A stretch of DNA of 64,000 bases from Bacillota bacterium (GCA_021769295.1 JAETTD010000002.1:62001-126000); one strand, 5' to 3'. Positions 15,955-25,170 are shown, numbered from the stretch's first letter. Numbers and translations are program-made. The notes: generated by a model from the sequence alone, not told the origin.

Positions 15955-16032
15955 TTTGCCTCCACCCTTTTTTTCGCCTACCCCAACATTTATTATAGAG
16001 CCTTTTCTTTTGGTCTCGTCCGGTCTCCTCCC

Positions 16033-18519
16033 TTACTCATATTCCCGCAGCCGCTGGGCGACAGGCCGGTTATTTACCGTTTTTCTGTAAGTAATTATCG
16101 GCGTCATAACGCATAGGAGCATTATCAGCAAAATTCCGCCCATTAAAGGAATCACCGGGATTCTAAAGGGAATTTCCATGTAGTTCATAGACTGAAAACA
16201 GATATACGTAATGACTGAACCCGCTGTCAGCGTAATGAATACAGAAAACATGGCGTATAAAATGCCTTCTCTAATCAAAAGCCGCTCCGTTTGTTTTCGG
16301 GACATTCCGATGCTTTCCATAACGGAAAAGGTGAGTTTTCGGGTCTGTATGCCGCTTGCAATGGTATTGACATAATTCAAGGCTCCCACAAACAAGAGCA
16401 GCAAAGCGATTGTCACCCCTATTTTCATCATGTTTCCCTGGGAATCCTGAATTTTTTTCATGTTTTCATATCGTGATTCCACATATAAGTCATTGCTGTA
16501 CGGGCTGTTCTCTAAAAGAAACATAATCCGATTTTCTGCTTCTTCATTATATGAATTGTCATAGCTTATGTTCATGCTCAGTACGGCCTGTTGTGAAGAA
16601 AGCTTTTCTAAATAATCCTGACTTACAATCAGCGTCGGGCCTATATTTCTTCCGCCGTAATACATCTCGTAAGACACAGCTCCTACCCTGATTTCATGCT
16701 GCTGATTCTGAAAAGCAAAATCCACTTTTCGGCCGATATATTCTTCCGGTATTTCAGAACCTGCATACTGGACAATGCAGACTTTTCCGCTCAAAAAATC
16801 TTCCTTGCTTACAGCAGCTGCCGCACCTCCAAGAGACTGATTCAGATAATCAAACTCCTCCTCGTCTATGCCCTTTAACATTCCGTAATACTTATCCGGG
16901 TTTTCCCTGTAATCGGCAAGAGTTTCTTCGTAAGAAATATAAGGAGTTCTTTCCACATAGTTTGCAAGCCACATGAGGGCAAAACCGTCCTCGTCATAAG
17001 GAAAGCTTACGGCTACTCCTTCCACAAGATGAAAGTCCTCTACTCCCTCAGTTTTTTCTATTTCTTTGATTAAAGAGCTATCTATCGCCGGTTTAAGAGA
17101 AGCCATATCCTCCGATGTCTGCGTCTGGTTTTGGATAATTAAATCTCCGTTCCAATAATTGGGCATGACTGTTCTTTCGCCCTGACTGGTGATAATCGTC
17201 GTAAGACAGTAAAATACCGACAGGCTTGTTGCCAGAGAAAGGAGCACGACAACGGTTTTCTTCTTGCCTTTGCAGAGCTGTTCAAAGGCCATTTCCCAGA
17301 AGAAAGCTTTCTTCTTTTTCGCTTTGTACCCTTTGCCTTTTGAAGTAGCTTCTCTGTATTTTGCAGCTTCCACCGGCGTGACTTTTGCGGCAATCTCAAT
17401 GGGTTTTCTTATTCCGCACAAGATTGAAACTGCCGTTACCGCCACGCTGATAAGCAGAATTACCGGGTTAAATCGCAGCTCCAGATTATCCGCTCCAATG
17501 CCTGAAATACCCATAATATATGGAACCAGTTTGACACATGAAACAATCCCTAAAAGAGCCCCTGCCAGTATTCCCCATATACTAACCGGCGCCATTTGCT
17601 TTGCGATGAAATTCATTAGCTGTTTCTTGGTCATGCCTAAAGACTGAAGCAAGCCGTAATATCGTATCTTCCCTGAAACCGACAAATACAGAATGTTGTA
17701 AATCAGTAGGTATGCGCTCATGCAGATAATCAGAGCCAGCCCGCATATTCCCAGCAGCAGTTTGAAGGAATTTTCGATATAGCTTGTGGGCGCAAAAATC
17801 TGTCTGCTCGAAAAGTCCAGAGAGTCTTCTATTGAATCTATGGCAGACGGCAAAACGTAATTGCGGTTTAACTTTATGCAGAGAATTCCGTCTTTTTTCA
17901 AATCATAGCCTGCCTGCTCGTAAAAAGCCTTTGAAACAAAGGCGGCTGTCCTGTCTCCGTAACCGTCCCATATTCCGCTGATAACGAACTCGTCTGTATA
18001 AACGCCTGTATTATTCTCGTATGTCAAAACAAGACTGTCTCCTGTAGAGAGGTTTTCATTTCCGCAGGCTTTCAATATGTCTTTTGTGACCATAAGTTCA
18101 TTTTTCTCTTGGGGATAATGACCTTCTAACTGCGTCCGTGCCGGCGCCATTTGCTTTTCCCAGAAAACTTCGTCTCACCATAACAAGCCGATTTCCACCG
18201 TATTATCAAACTCCGTGCTTTTGATAAAACCGGCATAAGATTCAATGCCCACACTTTCTATGTCCGGATTTTGCTGCAAGGTCTCAAGCTGCTCCTTAGT
18301 GAATCCGTTCATTGTGGCAATATCGTACTCTGACCCGTTTAATCTGATGTTTTGCAGCCTGCTCGAATCCAGATAAGTAATCCCTGTTGTGAATACGCAA
18401 AACAGCATAAATGCTGACAGGACTATGGTAAAAAACAAAATCCCGTATTGTTTTCTGTCGGCACGCACGCTGTTTTTAGCCAGCTTGTTTATAATCGCTT
18501 TATTATTATTTGCCAACAT
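16033..18519 (-). pseudogene. FtsX-like ABC transporter permease interrupted by an in-frame TGA
   Basis: Start ATG 18519 has AAAGGAAGTG upstream. The first 115 codons (N-terminal cytoplasmic stretch, first TM helix, start of the extracytoplasmic domain) end at TGA 18175-18177. The same frame continues at once with DEVFWEKQMAPARTQLEG and runs to 16033. Reading through gives an ~828-aa, ten-TM permease of the large FtsX/MacB-like type found with peptide- or bacitracin-responsive two-component systems. TGA is an ordinary stop elsewhere here, so a nonsense mutation at a former sense codon is most likely. It is followed by the transposon-like element at 15394-16002. Confidence 0.8.
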
Positions 18520-19201
18520 GAAAATCACTTCCTTTAAAGATTTTTCCGTCTTTAATCCGGACTATTCTGTCCGCCATTTGAGCAATGTCCATGTCGTGGG
18601 TTATGACAATCAAAGTCTGCCGGTACTGTCTGCTCAGCACTTTCAAGAGGCCTATCACATCATGGCCGGTGGCAGTATCCAGATTGCCCGTCGGTTCATC
18701 AGCAAGGATAATTGCCGGTTTTATGGCTAAGGCTCTTATAATTGCCACCCGCTGCTGCTCGCCGCCGGACAGCATCGACGGAAGCATTTCCTGCTTGTCC
18801 GCAATATTCAATATTTCCAGCAATTTTTCAATATATTCCCTGTCCACCGGGGCGCCGTCCAATTCCAGGGGAAAGACGATGTTATCATACACGTTCAAAT
18901 CGGGAATTAAATTGTACTGCTGAAAAACAAAGCCCACTTTTCTCCTTCTGAAAATGGCAAGCTGCTCGGAATTTAACGTTTCAAGATCAACTCCGTCTAC
19001 GATGACCTTTCCGCTGCTGGGCGTGTCCAATCCTCCGAGTATATGCAAAAGGGTGCTTTTACCGCTGCCTGATTTTCCTATAACGGAAACGAATTCCCCC
19101 TCCTTAACCTCAAAGTCCACACCGTCTAATGCTTTAACCGTCTGATTTGCGGCCTTATAGTATTTTTTTAAATCCTGTGTCTTGACAAGTACATTTCTCA
19201 T
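18506..19201 (-). CDS. ABC transporter ATP-binding protein (LolD/MacB-like)
   Basis: The 231-aa ATPase has Walker [11 protein letters not shown]-loop [10 protein letters not shown], signature LSGGEQQR, Walker [13 protein letters not shown] and H-loop VITHD. It is intact and overlaps the permease start by 14 bp. Together with the histidine kinase/response regulator at 20.3-21.9 kb it forms a typical antimicrobial-peptide sensing and export locus. A 1-kb repeat-filled element now separates the two halves. Confidence 0.95.
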   Translation of the reverse strand: MRNVLVKTQDLKKYYKAANQTVKALDGVDFEVKEGEFVSVIGKSGSGKSTLLHILGGLDTPSSGKVIVDGVDLETLNSEQLAIFRRRKVGFVFQQYNLIPDLNVYDNIVFPLELDGAPVDREYIEKLLEILNIADKQEMLPSMLSGGEQQRVAIIRALAIKPAIILADEPTGNLDTATGHDVIGLLKVLSRQYRQTLIVITHDMDIAQMADRIVRIKDGKIFKGSDFHVGK

Positions 19202-19288
19202 GCTTAAACACCTCCTATGGTTACAGAATAAAACTGAAAAATCACAAACCGGTCACAAAAAGAAAAAATCACAAAACTGTGATTTTCA

Positions 19289-20285
19289 GGCTCTATATAA
19301 TGAATGTCAGGGCGGGCGAAAAACGTTGGGGTGAGCGAAAACGTTAGGGTAAGCAAAACGTTGTGGTGAGTGAAATGTTGAGCAGTGAAAATGTTGGGGT
19401 GAGTAAAATGTTGAGGTCAAAAATGCTGAGGCCGGTGAAAACCCGGGCTTCATGTAAAAGGTTGGAGTGAGTGAAAACGTTGGCAGTGAAAATATTGGGG
19501 TGAGTAAAATGTTAGGGTGAGCAAAATGTCGGTGCCAAAAATGCCGAGGCCGGTGAAAACCCGGGCTTCATGTAAAAGGTTGGAGTGAGTATAAAACAAA
19601 CTCCATATAAATGTTGGCAGAATTTTGAATAAGCCGAAATCTGACAACAAAATCCAAGGTGCCACGTGGATTTTCTATGTCGAAAAATGTCGATATTGGC
19701 AATTTTTAAAAATAAGCATACGAATACCCGGCAAAAAATTTGAAATTTTTGTAAATAATGTTGCCGTAATCCTGAAAAAACAAAAATCTGCCAACATAGG
19801 TTTACATAACACCTGGCAGGTCTACGCCGTAACGTGTCAGCGTTGGCTTTTTGAGGATAAGTCAAAGAATTGACCTACAATTTTAAGGTTTTTTGTAGGC
19901 CAATTTCGGGGTGAGGAGCTCAAAAAGCCAACAAAGCAGGGGAAAAGCCTCATAAATTTACATATATTGGAATAAACGTTGGCTGTTTGGGCGGTTGCCG
20001 TGCAAAAAGCCAACGCTATAGCTCAGGCCTTAGCGAGATAAATGGGCTAACAATGGAAGAACAATCATGGCTGCCGGCTTAGCCGGTAGTTTATTGATTT
20101 GAGCACAAAGTGCTCAAATCCACCGCTAAAGCCACAATAATGCGAAAGCAGGCGATTTGATTTCGCCTGCTCTAACATTTTCGCCGTCTCCTAACATTCT
20201 CGCCCGCTACGGCATTTTTCGCCGGCCCCAATGTTTTCGTCCATCCCCGATATTTGCACTCTCCTAAGACATTTATTACAGAGCC
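19289..20285. mobile_element. ~1-kb non-autonomous element with GGCTCT...AATAAATGT ends
   Basis: The left end GGCTCTATATAATGAATGTC and the reverse-complemented right end GGCTCTGTAATAAATGTC are inverted repeats. Inside the left end are about five 16-18 bp iterons of the form GGGGTGAGCGAAAACGTT, plus a 118-bp step direct repeat (from 19428 and 19546). Inverted iterons lie near the right end. The middle is a family-1 double repeat (19612-20015). The element lies 7 bp after the kinase stop codon, so it sits between kinase and ABC genes of one locus. No open frame for a transposase is visible and no target duplication is clear. Confidence 0.65.
19612..20015 (-). repeat. family-1 repeats, one complete plus one partial copy (minus orientation)
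   Basis: Segments at 19977-20015 (39), 19894-19933 (40), 19841-19879 (39) and 19759-19796 (38) with gaps of 43, 14 and 44 bp form one full copy read on the minus strand. Further segments at 19694-19731 and 19612-19649 are separated by 44 bp and form a partial second copy. It is an inverted homologue of the 15.47-15.95 kb block, down to the shared GAGCTC core and the ACCTTAAAA loop between inner arms. Confidence 0.85.
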
Positions 20286-20291
20286 ATTTTT

Positions 20292-21218
20292 CTAATCTCT
20301 GTTGGGCAGATATATTAAGAAAGTACTTCCCTGCCCTTCTTTCGACTGGACTTCGATATATCCGTTTTGCAGGGTAATGATTTCCCTTGCCAAATACAAG
20401 CCTATGCCGATTCCGTCTGCGTCATGAACCTCCGGTTCACGGTAAAAACGGTTAAATATTGCGCCCTGTCTTTCCAAAGGTATTCCTTTTCCCGTATCCG
20501 CAATGCTGATTTTGGTAAAAATCTCCTCTCGGTCTACGCAAATATGGATATTTCCCTTTTCACTTGTATATTTGACGGCATTGTCTAAAATATTGAAAAT
20601 CGCTTCCGCCGTCCACTTTTTATCGTGTTCAAGCATGAGACCTTCATCGTAAGAAACATGAATCTCAATGTTTTTCTTATCGGCTTTCGCAGCGACCTCG
20701 GCAATAGCCAATGCCAGTGTTTCACCAACAAGGTGGTCTGCTTTCTGTATCTTGATAGTTCCTGTTTCCAGCCTGGACATTTTGACCATGCTTTCAATGA
20801 GAAAGTCCAGCTTGTCTATCTGCTTGCTCATCTTGACCAAATGCTCCCTGCTTTCTGCCGTGCCCGCTTCATCGTAAAGCATTTCCTGATACAGCTTAAT
20901 GTTGGCAATGGGTGTTTTGGTCTGATGAGATATGTCCGACACCAGCTCTTTCAGGTTTTCTTTTTCTTCGTACAGCTCCTGATTTTTATGTGTATACATA
21001 TTGGAAATTTGGTACAGTTCTTCGGACACCTTACCCCATAAATCATCCTGCTCAAAAGCCGGCTTATTCAGTTTTTTATCATCTAATAAATCCTTTAAAC
21101 TGCTTTCCAGCTTCTCGGTAAAATCGTAAATATCACGTTTTAAGCGGTAATTCTTCCATAGCAACCAGGAAACTGCCCCTATGAGCAGCAAAAGAGCCAA
21201 AATATAAATCACTTCCAT
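20292..21218 (-). CDS. sensor histidine kinase
   Basis: The 308-aa kinase has one clear N-terminal membrane helix (VIYILALLLLIGAVSWLLW), a short linker, the H-box SDISHQTKTPIANIKLYQEM, and the ATPase N, G1 and G2 boxes (NILDNAVKYT; DTGKGIP; GIGIGLYL). It lacks an obvious extracytoplasmic sensor, so it probably senses through membrane contact with the transporter, as in Bce/Vex-type modules. It overlaps the response regulator gene by 10 bp. A transposon-like element begins 7 bp past its stop. Confidence 0.93.
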   Translation of the reverse strand: MEVIYILALLLLIGAVSWLLWKNYRLKRDIYDFTEKLESSLKDLLDDKKLNKPAFEQDDLWGKVSEELYQISNMYTHKNQELYEEKENLKELVSDISHQTKTPIANIKLYQEMLYDEAGTAESREHLVKMSKQIDKLDFLIESMVKMSRLETGTIKIQKADHLVGETLALAIAEVAAKADKKNIEIHVSYDEGLMLEHDKKWTAEAIFNILDNAVKYTSEKGNIHICVDREEIFTKISIADTGKGIPLERQGAIFNRFYREPEVHDADGIGIGLYLAREIITLQNGYIEVQSKEGQGSTFLIYLPNRD

Positions 21219-21872
21219 ATATACCCCATTCCGTATACATTTGAAATATAGCTATGCTCGCCTGTCTCTATTTTTTTACGCAGGCGGTTGATATTAACGG
21301 CAAGGGCGTGCTTATCAAGGAGCTCTATCCCCTCTTCCCACAAAGAATCAAGCAGCACGGAATATGTCAACAGCTGTCCCTTGTGCTCAATCAGTTTTTT
21401 CAGAATGCGATATTCCGTAGGCGTGATAGAGCAGTTTTTTTCTTCAATCTGCACAAGACCCAGTTCAAAATCTATTTTTAAAAATCCGTCATCGTACACG
21501 TTGGATTTTTTCCTTTCACGAGACAGGATAACGGAAATTTTCTTTAATAAAATCTTCATGGAAAAAGGCTTCGTCACATAATCCGCCGCCCCGATTTCGT
21601 AGCCTGTCAAAACGTCTTCTTCCAAATCCCGCGCAGAAAGAAACAGTACGGAAATATTGCTTCGTGCCTTTATCCATTTGCAAAAGCCGAATCCGTCGCC
21701 GTCAGGCAAATTCACATCGAGGATTGCCATATCAAAAGTATGGCTTGCCGCAAGGGCTTGGCCGTCGCCGCAGGTGTACCCGCTGTAAACACGGTAGCCT
21801 TCCTTTTGCAGAGCTGTGCAGATTGTGTGATTTAATTCCAAATCATCTTCCAGTACAAGGATTGTATAAATA
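21209..21872 (-). CDS. OmpR-family response regulator with apparent ATT start codon
   Basis: The receiver domain has the phosphoacceptor Asp in MAILDVNLPDGDG and Lys in YVTKPF; a winged-helix output domain follows (TPTEYRILKKLIEHKG; HALAVNINRLRKKIE). Family members begin M-Y-T-I-L-V-L-E-D-D. Here that text reads from ATT 21870-21872 with GGAGG 8 nt upstream and an in-frame TGA two codons before it. The first conventional start in frame (TTG 21841) would remove beta-1 and the acidic pair, so an ATT start, or a mutated ATG, is the best reading. Probably controls the linked ABC genes. Confidence 0.85.
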
Positions 21873-22060
21873 AGTCATTCCTCCCCTATTGTAAAATAGC
21901 TGACATTTTATATAATAGATGATAACATGTACATGTAAATATAACAATTATTAAATTCCCCCAAAGCGGGCATGAATCCGCGGCAGAACCGGGCGTCCAA
22001 TCTGCGGGCGGAACCGGGCGGGCGTGTAATCCGAACTGGAGTTTGAAAGGTGGATGAAAT

Positions 22061-22312
22061 ATGATTGAAGCGTTTGGATATGACAGAGATGATGAAGAAT
22101 TTGAAAAAATCCTAAGATTAAGTCAAGTCACTTTAAGCTGCACAAAAGAAGACTTGGACAGAATCATAGAGTTTTTAAATGATGTAAGGGCTGACATCGA
22201 AAAGGAAAATATTGATGAAGGCGACCATTGGCATTACAGAGATTATAATGATTCTTGGACCGAAGAAGAAGCGGATTTGATTATTTTTGCAGATAATGCT
22301 TGCATGCGATAA
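22061..22312 (+). CDS. hypothetical acidic protein, 83 aa
   Basis: Small, very acidic alpha-helical protein with no recognised domain. GAAAGGTGG lies 9 nt before ATG 22061. It is preceded by ~90 bp of GC-rich direct repeats (GGGCG and AACCGGGCG, 21970-22025). Codon use looks coding. Its position among small accessory genes and its composition would suit an immunity or inhibitor protein, but I see no partner. Confidence 0.55.
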   Translation: MIEAFGYDRDDEEFEKILRLSQVTLSCTKEDLDRIIEFLNDVRADIEKENIDEGDHWHYRDYNDSWTEEEADLIIFADNACMR

Positions 22313-22408
22313 GGAAAATCTATAGGAAAAGGTCCGGAAAATTATATGCTTGGCATGGGTAACAGAACGGCAAACGGAAAGATAAAAGGTTAAAGAGGAG
22401 AACCTATT

Positions 22409-22792
22409 ATGGATTATAAAGTAGATGATAAAGAGCTTAATGCTTCAATCTTTATTCCCTTTGTTAATAAAATATGGCAAGGTAACTATAACACAGAAAG
22501 AACGCAAAATGCGTTATCTAAAACGCTGAACATAACTGCCTACGACGACAAAGTGCTGGTAGGGTGTTTGCGTATTCTTTCAGACGGTTATTATTTTGGA
22601 ACAATTACAGAGTTGCTTGTTCTTCCGGAATACCAAAAACAGGGCGTGGGAAGCAGACTTCTTCAGCTTGCAAGGGATAATACGCCTACTATGTTATACT
22701 TTGGTTCACAACCGGGAGTAGAGGGATTTTATGAAAAAAACGGCTGTCCGAAGAGCCTGCAATCCTACACAATAGAAAAGACGAGACAATAG
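22409..22792 (+). CDS. GNAT family N-acetyltransferase
   Basis: The 127-aa protein contains the acetyl-CoA binding motif A, ELLVLPEYQKQGVGSRLLQL, with the Q-x-x-G-x-G signature, and a C-terminal FYEKNG motif typical of GNATs. The size is at the low end for the family. AAGAGGAG precedes the ATG. The substrate cannot be inferred. Confidence 0.88.
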   Translation: MDYKVDDKELNASIFIPFVNKIWQGNYNTERTQNALSKTLNITAYDDKVLVGCLRILSDGYYFGTITELLVLPEYQKQGVGSRLLQLARDNTPTMLYFGSQPGVEGFYEKNGCPKSLQSYTIEKTRQ

Positions 22793-22862
22793 CCGGTTTC
22801 CGGTTTTCCGAGCAATCAGCAGCCTCAGCCGAGACGTCAGGCAGTCAGAATAAACGGCCTCC

Positions 22863-22922
22863 GTAGTTACGGTTTCCGCAGTTACCCTCCCCGCGGTTAC
22901 GGGCTTTGCAGTTATGGCCTAC
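22863..22922. repeat. 15-bp tandem repeat, four units
   Basis: Four adjacent 15-bp units related to GCAGTTACGGTTTCC lie upstream of the vanZ-like gene. In one frame they read as R-S-Y-G-like repeats and continue open into vanZ, but no start codon or ribosome site precedes them, so I treat them as non-coding. Confidence 0.55.
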
Positions 22923-22996
22923 GCAGCCGCTGGTTCATAGATATTGACAACTTCCGGCTTGCCGGAAAAATCACAACTCCGAAAGGAGGTGCATAC

Positions 22997-23515
22997 ATGA
23001 AAGAACTGATAGATTTTGGGATGCTCGCAATAATATACTTCCTCATATTCCGTAAAAAGTGGAAGCCAAAAGGCAAAGACATATTACTTATAAATACTGT
23101 CATGTACGTCTATCTTTCCTTTGTTTTGTACTTCACCCTAATGCCTGTATTAACTTCCCTGCCATATATATTTAATCACCCTCACCTGCCGATGAACTTG
23201 GTTCCGTTTATCGACCTGTTAAACGGCAGAGGCGATTTTATCAGCCAAATAGCGCTGAACGTCTTGATGACAGTCCCCTTTGGCTTTTTATTGCCTCTAA
23301 TTAAGAAAGAAAATGCCCGGTTATCAAAAGTAATTTTTTATACTTTTTTACTGAGTTTAGCCATAGAAATGCTACAGCCTTTAATAGATGGCTTCAGAAT
23401 ATCGGATGTAACGGATATAATAACCAATGTGACAGGCGGAATCATCGGATATTCAATGTATTTAATTTCAAAACCGCTGACAGTTAAAGTTTTAAGCCTT
23501 ATAAAAAGTAAATAG
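22997..23515 (+). CDS. VanZ family membrane protein
   Basis: The 172-aa protein has four hydrophobic segments and VanZ-like signatures (NLVPFIDLL; NVLMTVPFGFLLPL; DVTDIITNVTGGIIGY). VanZ proteins raise low-level resistance to teicoplanin and other lipoglycopeptides by an unsettled mechanism. GAAAGGAGG lies just before the ATG. No vanA-type ligase is near, so this is probably an orphan VanZ homologue, common in Firmicutes. Confidence 0.9.
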   Translation: MKELIDFGMLAIIYFLIFRKKWKPKGKDILLINTVMYVYLSFVLYFTLMPVLTSLPYIFNHPHLPMNLVPFIDLLNGRGDFISQIALNVLMTVPFGFLLPLIKKENARLSKVIFYTFLLSLAIEMLQPLIDGFRISDVTDIITNVTGGIIGYSMYLISKPLTVKVLSLIKSK

Positions 23516-23558
23516 TGATTTAACACAAGAGAAATTTTTCCTTAAAACTAACAAGCCC

Positions 23559-23738
23559 TGACAGTATAATTCGGATAATCTTTAACATGTTTTCGTGAAT
23601 TCACCAAAACGTTGCAGCTCAGACAACACAACTTCGGCGAACTTTAACATTATTCCGTGAATTCACAGAAACGTGTCATGGCTGACAGCATAACTTCGAT
23701 AATCCTTAACACTTTTTCGTGAATTCACCAAAACTTGT
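23559..23738 (+). repeat. family-3 array: GTGAATTCAC palindromes at exact 62-bp steps (3 copies)
   Basis: GTGAATTCAC occurs at 23595, 23657 and 23719, each exactly 62 bp apart, as in the array at 11767-11900. Unit flanks are TTAACATTATTC-like before and AAACGTTGCAGCT-like after, and between them a GACAACATAACTTCGG-like block. The array ends in a CCACCCACCGGC block shared with the other array. Confidence 0.85.
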
Positions 23739-23792
23739 TTTCTCTCCCATCCCCTCCACCCACCGGCAAAACCGAATTTTATATCCAACATC

Positions 23793-23821
23793 TATCATTC
23801 AATGCTAAACTTTGATATAAT
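23793..23821 (+). promoter_or_regulatory. candidate promoter downstream of the second family-3 array
   Basis: TATAAT at 23816-23821 inside TTTGATATAATTGACCC, with no strong -35. The block matches 11954-11982 and leads into the MmcQ/EVE-like gene 38 bp later. Confidence 0.4.
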
Positions 23822-23859
23822 TGACCCGGTGATAAATTACAACTTTCAGAGGTGGCTGT

Positions 23860-24885
23860 ATGAATATAGAAAAAGAAATTTTCAAAAAAAGCGTAATAAA
23901 TTTCGACAAGCTGCTTCCCTACGGCTTTGAAAAATCAGGCGACAAATACATAATATCCAAGAACATATTAGAGGATTCTTTCCGCATCGATGTTGAAATA
24001 TCTTCAAACGGCCTTGTAAAAGGAAAAATCTTTGACCTGTCTTTTGGCGAGGAATACACCAATTACAGAATAGAAACCCAGACGGGAAAATTCGTCAACC
24101 AAATCCGCAGCGAGTTTGAGGACTTCCTGACGGACATCAGGAACCACTGCGCCGCAGCAAACTACTTTCTCACAAATCAGGCCAACAGAATTGCCGGCCT
24201 TATTATGAAACAATACGGCGACATTCCCGAATTCCCTTGGGACAAGTTCTCCGGCTCCGGAGTATTCAGAAACCCCCGCAATAATAAGTGGTACGCTCTC
24301 ATCATGAATATAAATAAAAGTAAAATCGATGCAGGAGATGAAGAAGTAGAAGTTTTAAATGTTAAATTGGCTGAGGATGAGATACAGCGCCTGTTAAGCA
24401 GGAAAGGGTTCTACAAAGCCTATCACATGAACAAGAAAAACTGGATTACCGTTTTGTTGGACGACACCCTCAGCGATGAAGAAATCATGGGCTATCTGGA
24501 AGAAAGTCACAAATTCACAGAGCAAGCGAACGAATGGATTATACCGGCCAATCCAAAATATTATGACGTAATAAATTGCTTTAACGATACGGACACCACT
24601 ATATGGAAACAATCCAGCAACATAAATACGGGCGACATCGTATACTTGTATGTTGCGGCTCCCTACTCCGCTATTTTATATAAATGCGAAGCGGTGGAAG
24701 TAAACATTCCTTACGACTACAAAGATAAGAATATTTCCATGTCCAAGGTGATGAAAATAAAATTGCTGGAAAGATTTGATAAAGATAAATACACTTTTGA
24801 GAAATTGAGGCAATACGGAATACGAGCCGTAAGAGGCCCGAGAACCATGCCAAAAGAGCTGAGCGAAGAAATCAACGGAGATTGA
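23860..24885 (+). CDS. MmcQ/YjbR-like protein with C-terminal EVE/PUA-like domain
   Basis: The 341-aa product seems to have two parts. Residues ~95-210 resemble the MmcQ/YjbR (CyaY-like fold) family: YGDIPEFPWDKFSGSGVFRN, then KWYALIMNINKSK and KGFYKAYHMNKKNWITVLLD. Residues ~235-335 resemble an EVE/PUA-like domain (WIIPANPKYYDVINCF, then NINTGDIVYLYVAAP). EVE domains bind modified bases in DNA or RNA. The start ATG 23860 follows ATTACAACTTTCAGAGGTGG, the leader seen before other small genes. A nucleic-acid role is inferred only. Confidence 0.75.
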   Translation: MNIEKEIFKKSVINFDKLLPYGFEKSGDKYIISKNILEDSFRIDVEISSNGLVKGKIFDLSFGEEYTNYRIETQTGKFVNQIRSEFEDFLTDIRNHCAAANYFLTNQANRIAGLIMKQYGDIPEFPWDKFSGSGVFRNPRNNKWYALIMNINKSKIDAGDEEVEVLNVKLAEDEIQRLLSRKGFYKAYHMNKKNWITVLLDDTLSDEEIMGYLEESHKFTEQANEWIIPANPKYYDVINCFNDTDTTIWKQSSNINTGDIVYLYVAAPYSAILYKCEAVEVNIPYDYKDKNISMSKVMKIKLLERFDKDKYTFEKLRQYGIRAVRGPRTMPKELSEEINGD

Positions 24886-25065
24886 TGAAGGCCGGGGCTT
24901 AGAGACGTTGACAATGTGATATAAATATGATATTTTGATAGCAGACAAGATGTTTTATACTTTAAAAGTTGAAATTTATTTAATAAGCAAACAGCTTATT
25001 GCCTTTATAATTTATTTATCAGCATAAGTATGAAACGACAGTATAATTGATTAAATAGATTCGTT

Positions 25066-25097
25066 AAACGCATAAGCTAAAAGAGCTTATGCGTTTT
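25066..25097 (+). terminator. rho-independent terminator
   Basis: AACGCATAAGCT and AGCTTATGCGTT pair perfectly over 12 bp with a 5-nt loop, followed by a T-run. It lies between the MmcQ/EVE gene and the secreted protein gene. The rest of 24886-25160 shows nothing else I can name. Confidence 0.9.
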
Positions 25098-25170
25098 TGC
25101 ATATAAGGTTAATCGTTATTGTAGTAGTTGTTCCGGGAAAACGAACCTTTACAAAGGAGTTGTGATTTCT

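Larger units (their letters stand above)
15394..16002. mobile_element. non-autonomous element with ISL3-like terminal inverted repeats
   Basis: The left end reads GGTTCTATGTCAAATGTTGG. The right end, reverse-complemented, reads GGCTCTATAATAAATGTTGG and continues with a similar GGCGAAA. Both sides are bounded by the direct repeat TTTTCTTTT (15385-15393 and 16003-16011), which looks like a target duplication, though it is low-complexity. The ends resemble ISL3-family transposon ends (known: GG-starting repeats, 8-bp duplications). There is no transposase gene inside. The interior is one complete and one partial family-1 repeat. Confidence 0.7.

Noticed and set aside
18175..18177. Selenocysteine codon in the permease
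   Set aside because: No stem-loop of SECIS type is evident just after the TGA, and no selenoprotein of this permease type is known to me; a nonsense mutation is simpler.
20286..20294. Target-site duplication for the 1-kb element
   Set aside because: Sequences next to the two ends (GATTTTCA and ATTTTTCT) only share a T-rich core, so no duplication can be claimed.
22863..22996. N-terminal extension of the VanZ-like protein encoded by the 15-bp repeats
   Set aside because: The frame is open, but there is no start codon or ribosome site for it, whereas ATG 22997 has an excellent GGAGG.
24886..25160. Riboswitch or leader RNA before the secreted protein gene
   Set aside because: Apart from one clear terminator hairpin I could not fold any known aptamer core; the text is plain AT-rich sequence.
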